Shown here piece after piece: positions 59,148 to 64,000 of a stretch of 64,000 bases of DNA (position 1 is its first letter; each line of letters starts with the position of its first letter). This stretch comes from Paulinella micropora (Eukaryota; Cercozoa; Imbricatea; Euglyphida): positions 375,823 through 439,822 of the forward strand of contig BJOX01000310.1 in assembly GCA_009731375.1 (NCBI GenBank), written 5' to 3'. The position numbers and the translations under genes were made by a program. The notes beneath the pieces were generated by a model that was given only the letters and a program-made list of their open reading frames with translations, was not told the origin of the DNA and did not search any database.

Positions 59148-61015
59148 TTACCATAAATTTACAAACGAGATATTCGAATTGGTCTTAGGAACATGTTTGG
59201 TTAGTACGTCTGCTATTTGTTTCTTAGTTCCTACCTTTACAAACTTAATCTCATTGTCTCTCTGTGCATGATGAATGAAATGCAGTTCTAAGGGTAAGTG
59301 TTTAGTACGTGGTCCTGACATTCCCCTCTCTGCTGCTAAGATAGTCTGTGCATTATCTTCATAAAGCTCGATCGGCCCTTTCTGTGCTATACCCAACTCT
59401 TCTGTGATGTGTCTGATAGCCAATCCTTCTCGTATGCACTCTGCTGCTGCGAAAATTTCCGCGTCATTAGAACTTAGTGCAATTCTAGTCTGTCGTTTCG
59501 ATAACCAAGCTACCGGGTCTCCACCCCAAAGCACTACATAACCTGTACGTGACTTTCCTGTTTTCTTACAGACCTTATGCGCAGCATCTGGCCATAAAGT
59601 AATCTTGGGGTACGTCCTTCCTTCTTGTGACGATTTAGGACCGTGAAATGCAATACCACGATACAAACTTTTCAGATATCTGAAGATCCTACCTAGTAAA
59701 GCAAAAGCAAGTCCTTGATTTACTGTTTGTATCACGCTAGCTGCATTCAGTGCTTGATCTGCATCTGGACGTGTCATCTTAGTTAGAAACAAAAGTTTAC
59801 CTACCAAACTAGGAATTGAATGCTTTCTAAGAGCGCTTGTTTCTCCCATAGGTTCGGGTTCATGTTCTGCACTAGGAGTGCTTACTGGTCTGACATCGGC
59901 ATATCCTACATCCTTTGAAATCTGTTTCTGATACTTCTTCTGGTGCAATAAAATGCGTCCTCCTTCCTGAACTATCTCTATTCCTTTAAACTCCTTAGCC
60001 ACTCCCAAACGCTTAAGAGGATAAAGATTTTCTAGTTTACTAGCAAAACGGTCATACGCTTGTTCGTTAGGAGCTGAGAGAATAAGATCATCATGGAAAA
60101 TACCAATGATAGCATCTCTTATCGGCTTATCTTTTTCAACGAACATACATAAATCAGAGTCTAGTAACCTGAATCCTAATTCCTCTAACTTAGGGGCTAA
60201 AATCTCATACCATCTCTTACCAGCTTGCGGCGCGCCATACAGAGCTCCATCTACTCTCCATATCATGCCTTCATGCTCTTCAGTGTCTATCCCATCGGGT
60301 GCATAAGCGTAAACAAGATTATGCATTCGTGCATTTAGATAAGCATTTTTGAAGTCTATGCAGTATAACTTATGTCCATGCCATGCTGCAAGCTTAGACG
60401 AAAAGAGTAATGAGCGATGCGCAGCGCAGGGCACAAATAATTGATCTGGGTTATAGCTAACTCCTGGCTCTAGCATATCTCCCCCTAAAGCTAACCTTGA
60501 CTTAATGAACTTACGTCCCTTTTTGTCTAGTTTGACTTTTTATGTACCCAAGTTACTCTCACTACTTTTACTCCTTTTTCTTTCGCTTCCTTAGGGTTTA
60601 CCCACGTGTAAGTGTTAAAAGACTTTAGAGCTTCGATGTCTTTATCCATTCCTGCTTTCAACTCTTTCGCAGTTAATCCCTCACTAACGATTGCCTTTGG
60701 TACCTTCAATGTCAGGTACAGTAACGCAGTGGGTTGATCCTCTACGATACTTTCTGCGGACATCTCGGGATGCTCTAGTTCTCCGACGGGTTTTATCCTA
60801 TCTATCCGATACTTTCTAATTTCGCTATCTAATATCTTTTCTACTTGACCGTCGTCAAAGACTACGAAGTGACTGGGCTTAGGCATCTTACGGATTTTAA
60901 GTCTCTCTCCCTTCTCGCATGGTTTTAAGACCTTTCCTTCTCTCTTAACTGATTGCCAGTTGTCTCCATATTCTTCCTTTGCCCATTCTTCTCCGAAAGC
61001 TACTCCCGGAACACT

Positions 61016-61017
<2 letters not shown>
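59148..61017 (-). pseudogene. pol: Copia-type pol, RT and RNase H part, frameshifted
   Basis: Minus-strand frame open from 61,017 (VSVPGVAFGEEW...) to ~60,527, then one frameshift near 60,530-60,540 at an A-rich tract. The next frame (KLDKKGRKFIKSRLALGG, then LEPGVSYNPDQLF) runs to the stop at 59,148. Motifs in order: WVHKK, CIDFKNAYLNA (RT motif A), ALYGAPQAGKRWYE, FHDDLIL (motif C, where copia usually has Y/FVDD), copia RNase H LWPDAAHKV, VVLWGGDPVAWLSKRQ and ALSSNDAE. The C-terminus ADVLTKHVP is standard for copia. Integrase, protease and gag are missing, as the element is cut at 61,017. About 620 residues remain of a usual ~1,300+. Confidence 0.88.

Positions 61018-61047
<30 letters not shown>
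61018..61047. repeat. CT run at the copia/gypsy-2 junction
   Basis: (CT)15 exactly at the boundary of two truncated elements. Confidence 0.9.
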
Positions 61048-61048
<1 letters not shown>

Positions 61049-64000
61049 GTCAATGTAGCTGCTTTAACTGCTGCCTTCTTTTCCAGTGAGTGAACAGCTT
61101 AGAGCTGACTCCTTTCGGGACCTGAGGATGATACAACAGTACAATATCCCCGACCTGGAATTTGATCTGATCCAAGTGCGCTTGTCGCACCCCTTCAGCG
61201 TCATTCTTTCGGCGCTCCGCCTCTCTATGCGCCCTGACTATTTGTTCCGCCTCCATCTTCACTCTAAGTCTCATCCCAAACAACTCATCCGCATCCGCCC
61301 AAGTGTCTTTTGGGTGAAGGAGCGAAGTCGGGATATCAGGCTCACGCCCATATACTAACTGATATGGCGAGATTGAGCTCTTCGAGCCTCCTAACGCCGT
61401 AGAGGGTAGACAGTTCATTGCAAACGCAAATGATGGTGCTGCCTCGACCCATGCTCTTTGATTCTCCTTCTTCGTGCAATACATCTTTAGCGAGGCTTTG
61501 AGGGGTCTGTGTACCCGCTCGATTTTCCCATTTGCTCGCGGGTTATAGGCAGTAACATATTGCCATTTCATCCCGTAATACTTAGATAGTTTGTCGATGA
61601 CCTCGTTATTAAAGTCCGAGCCTCGATCAGAACATATCTTTCTTGGTACTCCGATCTGTGAGATGATCCTATCGATCAGCGCCTCGGCCGTCGTCTTGCC
61701 GGTAACGTCTTTGACAGGGATGATCCACACATAGTTGGTGGCTCTGTCAATAGCCGTAAGGAGGTATTTGTAACCATCCTTCGATTCTGGGAAAGGTCCC
61801 ACATGATCAATGTGTATAAACTCAAACATCCCCGCATGAAGAGGAAATTCGCCAATCAGGCCGAAATTTGCCTTCAGTGGTGTTTTGTTTATCTTGCACG
61901 GGATGCATGCATCCACCGCCTGATCTATCTCCTCCTTCATCTTCTTCCACCAGAATCGCCTCGCTACGAACATATGAGTTCGTTGTCGACCCGGATGCGC
62001 CAAAAGTGGGCAATTGTGGGCTGCGACAAATATAAATCGTCTCAGACTCTCCGGTACCCAAAGGGTCCATTTGTCCGGCTGTGACGCATAGCGACCGTGA
62101 AGGCCCTTGTACCACAGTAGACCATCTCTCCATCCCATCTCCTTCATCTGATCTTTGATCGCTTTCGTCATCCGTAGCTCATCCGGGTTCTGATATAACT
62201 GTATCAGTTCTTTAAACTCCGGATCTTGAGCCTGTTGTTGCCTCCATGCGGTAGGCGAGGCTATATGGATAGTACCATCTTCTAGCCGTACCCCGATTCT
62301 TTCCGGGTCATCGTCTAGGTCACTTCTCCGCTCTTGAGGAGGCTCCGCATAAACTTCCTGCGTCTCCTCTTCCTCTCTTATGTTCGCCTTCGCATTCTCA
62401 TATACCTCATAGGACCACTCAGCGTCCTCCTGGGTATGTAGCTCACAACATATCCCGTGATCCGGGCCTTGTGGACTGTACCGTAGACCTGTGCGGTCAT
62501 ATCGGACTCCACTCGCCATCTCCATCGCCTCAATGTGGCTGACCTCATACACCTTGTCAGTGGACAAGTCTTCCATCTCCACCGTGGACACCAACGCCGA
62601 TACTTCTGAGTTAAACTCTAGCCTAGAGAGGCTATCAGCGACCACATTTCGCTTTCCCGGTAGATGGACCATTGTAAAATCGAAACAAGACAAGAACGCT
62701 TGCCACCGCGCCAGCCGTCCCGTCTGTTCATGATTCATCAACCATAACAGGTTATGATGATCAGTTCTGACAGTAAATTGAGGTCCTCCCCACAAATACT
62801 CTCTGAGCCTCTTGAGGGCCCATACTACCGCCAACGCCTCTCTTTGCCTTGTGCAATAGTTTCTCTCCGCCGCACACAACTTCCTACTAATAAACATGAT
62901 TGGGCGTAATTTCTTCTCCTCATCCTCTTGTTGTAATACAGCCCCAATCGCAAACTTAGATGCGTCTGTATCGACTACGAATTGTTTCGTAAAGTCGGGC
63001 ATCGTTAACACCAGTCCTCCGTCTTTCGGGTCTTTGTAAATGAGATCTTTGAGCGCATGAAACGCTTGCAAAGCCTCTTCGTCCCACTTCTCAAAGTCTC
63101 CAAAATCTATCATTTTCTCCACTTTAGCCCGTGTTGCACCCCAATCGGGTATAAACTGGCTATAGTATTGCGCCATCGCAAGGAATGAGTGCAATTCAGT
63201 GCGGTTCTTCGGTATCGGTCGATTCATAATCTCCTCCCTCTTCTCTTTGGATATCGAGACTCGATTATGGGAGATCTCGTACCCTAAGTATGTCACACTC
63301 GTCTTGGCAAGTTGACACTTCTTTAGATTGCACTTCAGGCCAAAAGCTCCGATGCGCCTGAATATATCGGACAAATGATCGATATGCTCCTCCATTGTGT
63401 TAGAGTATACGATAATGTCATCGATATAGCAAAATGCATATTCTCCCGCCTTCTGTCCCCGCCTTCTCATAAAGCCACCGTCAGACAAATCATCGTACTG
63501 ACTGCTCAACATCTTCTGCATCGCCTTCTGGAAAAGTCCTGGGGCTTGCTTGAGGCCCATCGGAAGCACTTTCCATTGGTATATTTCCATACCCACCACA
63601 AACGCCGTCAGCCATCTGGACTTTTCCTCCAGTGGTATCTGCCAGAAGCCATTCTTAAGGTCAATGACCGAATAGAATTTTGCATTCCGCAGTACTCTCC
63701 TTCCTTCTTCTAATGTCGGGAGAGGATTTCTCTCTTCCTCCAGCACCTTGTTAACACGAGCATAGTTAACTGTCAGGCGCCATTCTCCTCCTGGCTTCGG
63801 CACTATTCTCGGTTGTGAGACTATTGAGGATGTTGATCTCTCAATAAAGTCCTCATTGAGCAGCTGTCTTGCTAGCTCCTCCGCTATCTTCGCCTCATGT
63901 ATACTCAAATTCGCCCTTCGTGGTGCCGGTGACGGCTCCGCACCCGGTATTTTGTAAATAACCGCAGTGAAATCTTCAGGCTTGACACCACCTGCATGTG
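61048..64000 (-). mobile_element. Gypsy-2, truncated copy running off the window
   Basis: Pol of the same family as gypsy-1, high protein identity across RT, RNase H and integrase, continuing past the right edge. Its 3' end is cut inside the GPY/F region. No LTR is visible. Confidence 0.85.
61050..64000 (-). CDS. pol: Gypsy-2 pol (partial)
   Basis: Open frame from the right edge (reading HAGGVKPEDFTAVIYKIPG) to a stop near 61,050; the first Met in the window is at 63,908. RT (YSVIDLKNGFWQI, YIDD), RNase H (DTDASKFAIG), integrase HHCC and Asp-Asp-Glu (HIDHVGP, SDRGSDF, NGKIERVHR) are intact. Unlike gypsy-1 it keeps the linker and the start of the C-terminal module (QVGDIVLLYHPQVPKG, LFTHWK). 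It then breaks into nine unrelated residues and a stop exactly where GPY/F should follow. No internal stops. Confidence 0.88.
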   Translation of the reverse strand, partial: HAGGVKPEDFTAVIYKIPGAEPSPAPRRANLSIHEAKIAEELARQLLNEDFIERSTSSIVSQPRIVPKPGGEWRLTVNYARVNKVLEEERNPLPTLEEGRRVLRNAKFYSVIDLKNGFWQIPLEEKSRWLTAFVVGMEIYQWKVLPMGLKQAPGLFQKAMQKMLSSQYDDLSDGGFMRRRGQKAGEYAFCYIDDIIVYSNTMEEHIDHLSDIFRRIGAFGLKCNLKKCQLAKTSVTYLGYEISHNRVSISKEKREEIMNRPIPKNRTELHSFLAMAQYYSQFIPDWGATRAKVEKMIDFGDFEKWDEEALQAFHALKDLIYKDPKDGGLVLTMPDFTKQFVVDTDASKFAIGAVLQQEDEEKKLRPIMFISRKLCAAERNYCTRQREALAVVWALKRLREYLWGGPQFTVRTDHHNLLWLMNHEQTGRLARWQAFLSCFDFTMVHLPGKRNVVADSLSRLEFNSEVSALVSTVEMEDLSTDKVYEVSHIEAMEMASGVRYDRTGLRYSPQGPDHGICCELHTQEDAEWSYEVYENAKANIREEEETQEVYAEPPQERRSDLDDDPERIGVRLEDGTIHIASPTAWRQQQAQDPEFKELIQLYQNPDELRMTKAIKDQMKEMGWRDGLLWYKGLHGRYASQPDKWTLWVPESLRRFIFVAAHNCPLLAHPGRQRTHMFVARRFWWKKMKEEIDQAVDACIPCKINKTPLKANFGLIGEFPLHAGMFEFIHIDHVGPFPESKDGYKYLLTAIDRATNYVWIIPVKDVTGKTTAEALIDRIISQIGVPRKICSDRGSDFNNEVIDKLSKYYGMKWQYVTAYNPRANGKIERVHRPLKASLKMYCTKKENQRAWVEAAPSFAFAMNCLPSTALGGSKSSISPYQLVYGREPDIPTSLLHPKDTWADADELFGMRLRVKMEAEQIVRAHREAERRKNDAEGVRQAHLDQIKFQVGDIVLLYHPQVPKGVSSKLFTHWKRRQQLKQLH

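Larger units (their letters stand above)
48741..61017 (-). mobile_element. Copia-type element split by a gypsy insertion
   Basis: On the minus strand, the pol 3' part (61,017 to 59,148) is followed by ~390 bp, then the gypsy element (58,756-49,294), then ~225 bp, a polypurine tract and a 3' LTR (49,067-48,741). The LTR matches the one beside gag copy 1 at 1,558-1,794. The 5' half is missing: at 61,018 it abuts a (CT)n run and another gypsy copy. Confidence 0.75.

Overview
The window is nuclear DNA of a eukaryote. The evidence is spliceosomal introns, LTR retrotransposons, a nuclear-type phosphoglycerate kinase (PGK), an F-box/LRR gene and a very large load of simple repeats. I cannot name the organism. 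GC-rich host exons lying in AT-rich repeats and transposons, and PGK exons with odd splice donors, fit an alga or other protist, but that is an inference.

Layout. (1) 1-5.9 kb: two decayed copia-type gag genes on the minus strand, each opening at a Met-tRNA anticodon-arm primer site, an unrecognised plus-strand ORF with one in-frame amber codon between them, and a MITE-like inverted-repeat element. (2) 5.9-9.6 kb: tetranucleotide arrays that flank a ~690-bp island carrying a recognisable group I intron core on the plus strand. (3) 9,658-37,224: one PGK gene on the minus strand, reconstructed here as 20 small exons (34-112 nt) whose splice phases all agree. They give 407 codons plus a stop. 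The 19 introns make up about 95% of the gene and consist mostly of microsatellites, with three compact structured-RNA-like islands, a 1,198-bp tandem duplication and a duplicated 'poison' exon. (4) 37.2-42.7 kb: a repeat-filled spacer between two divergently transcribed genes. (5) 42,737-47,110: an F-box/leucine-rich-repeat gene on the plus strand, modelled with 7 exons. (6) 48.7-64.0 kb: a transposon nest. A complete Ty3/gypsy-type element (49,294-58,756; 3 substitutions between its LTRs, TCTC target duplication) sits inside a copia-type element (3' LTR 48,741-49,067; pol remnant to 61,017). That in turn abuts a second, truncated gypsy copy running off the window.

How the parts relate. PGK is the glycolytic ATP-forming kinase. 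It has no visible transit peptide, so it is probably cytosolic. The F-box/LRR protein would be a substrate receptor of an SCF-type ubiquitin ligase. There is no sign that the two genes share a pathway. The rest is selfish DNA. The points most worth follow-up are the group I ribozyme core outside rDNA, the satellite-filled PGK gene with its poison exon and GC-AG introns, and the gypsy element, which has gag and pol in one frame separated by UGA-CGG, a CCCH-type gag finger and a DTM protease motif.

Six N gaps interrupt the sequence, mostly inside simple repeats, so array lengths and a possible missing PGK mini-exon are uncertain.
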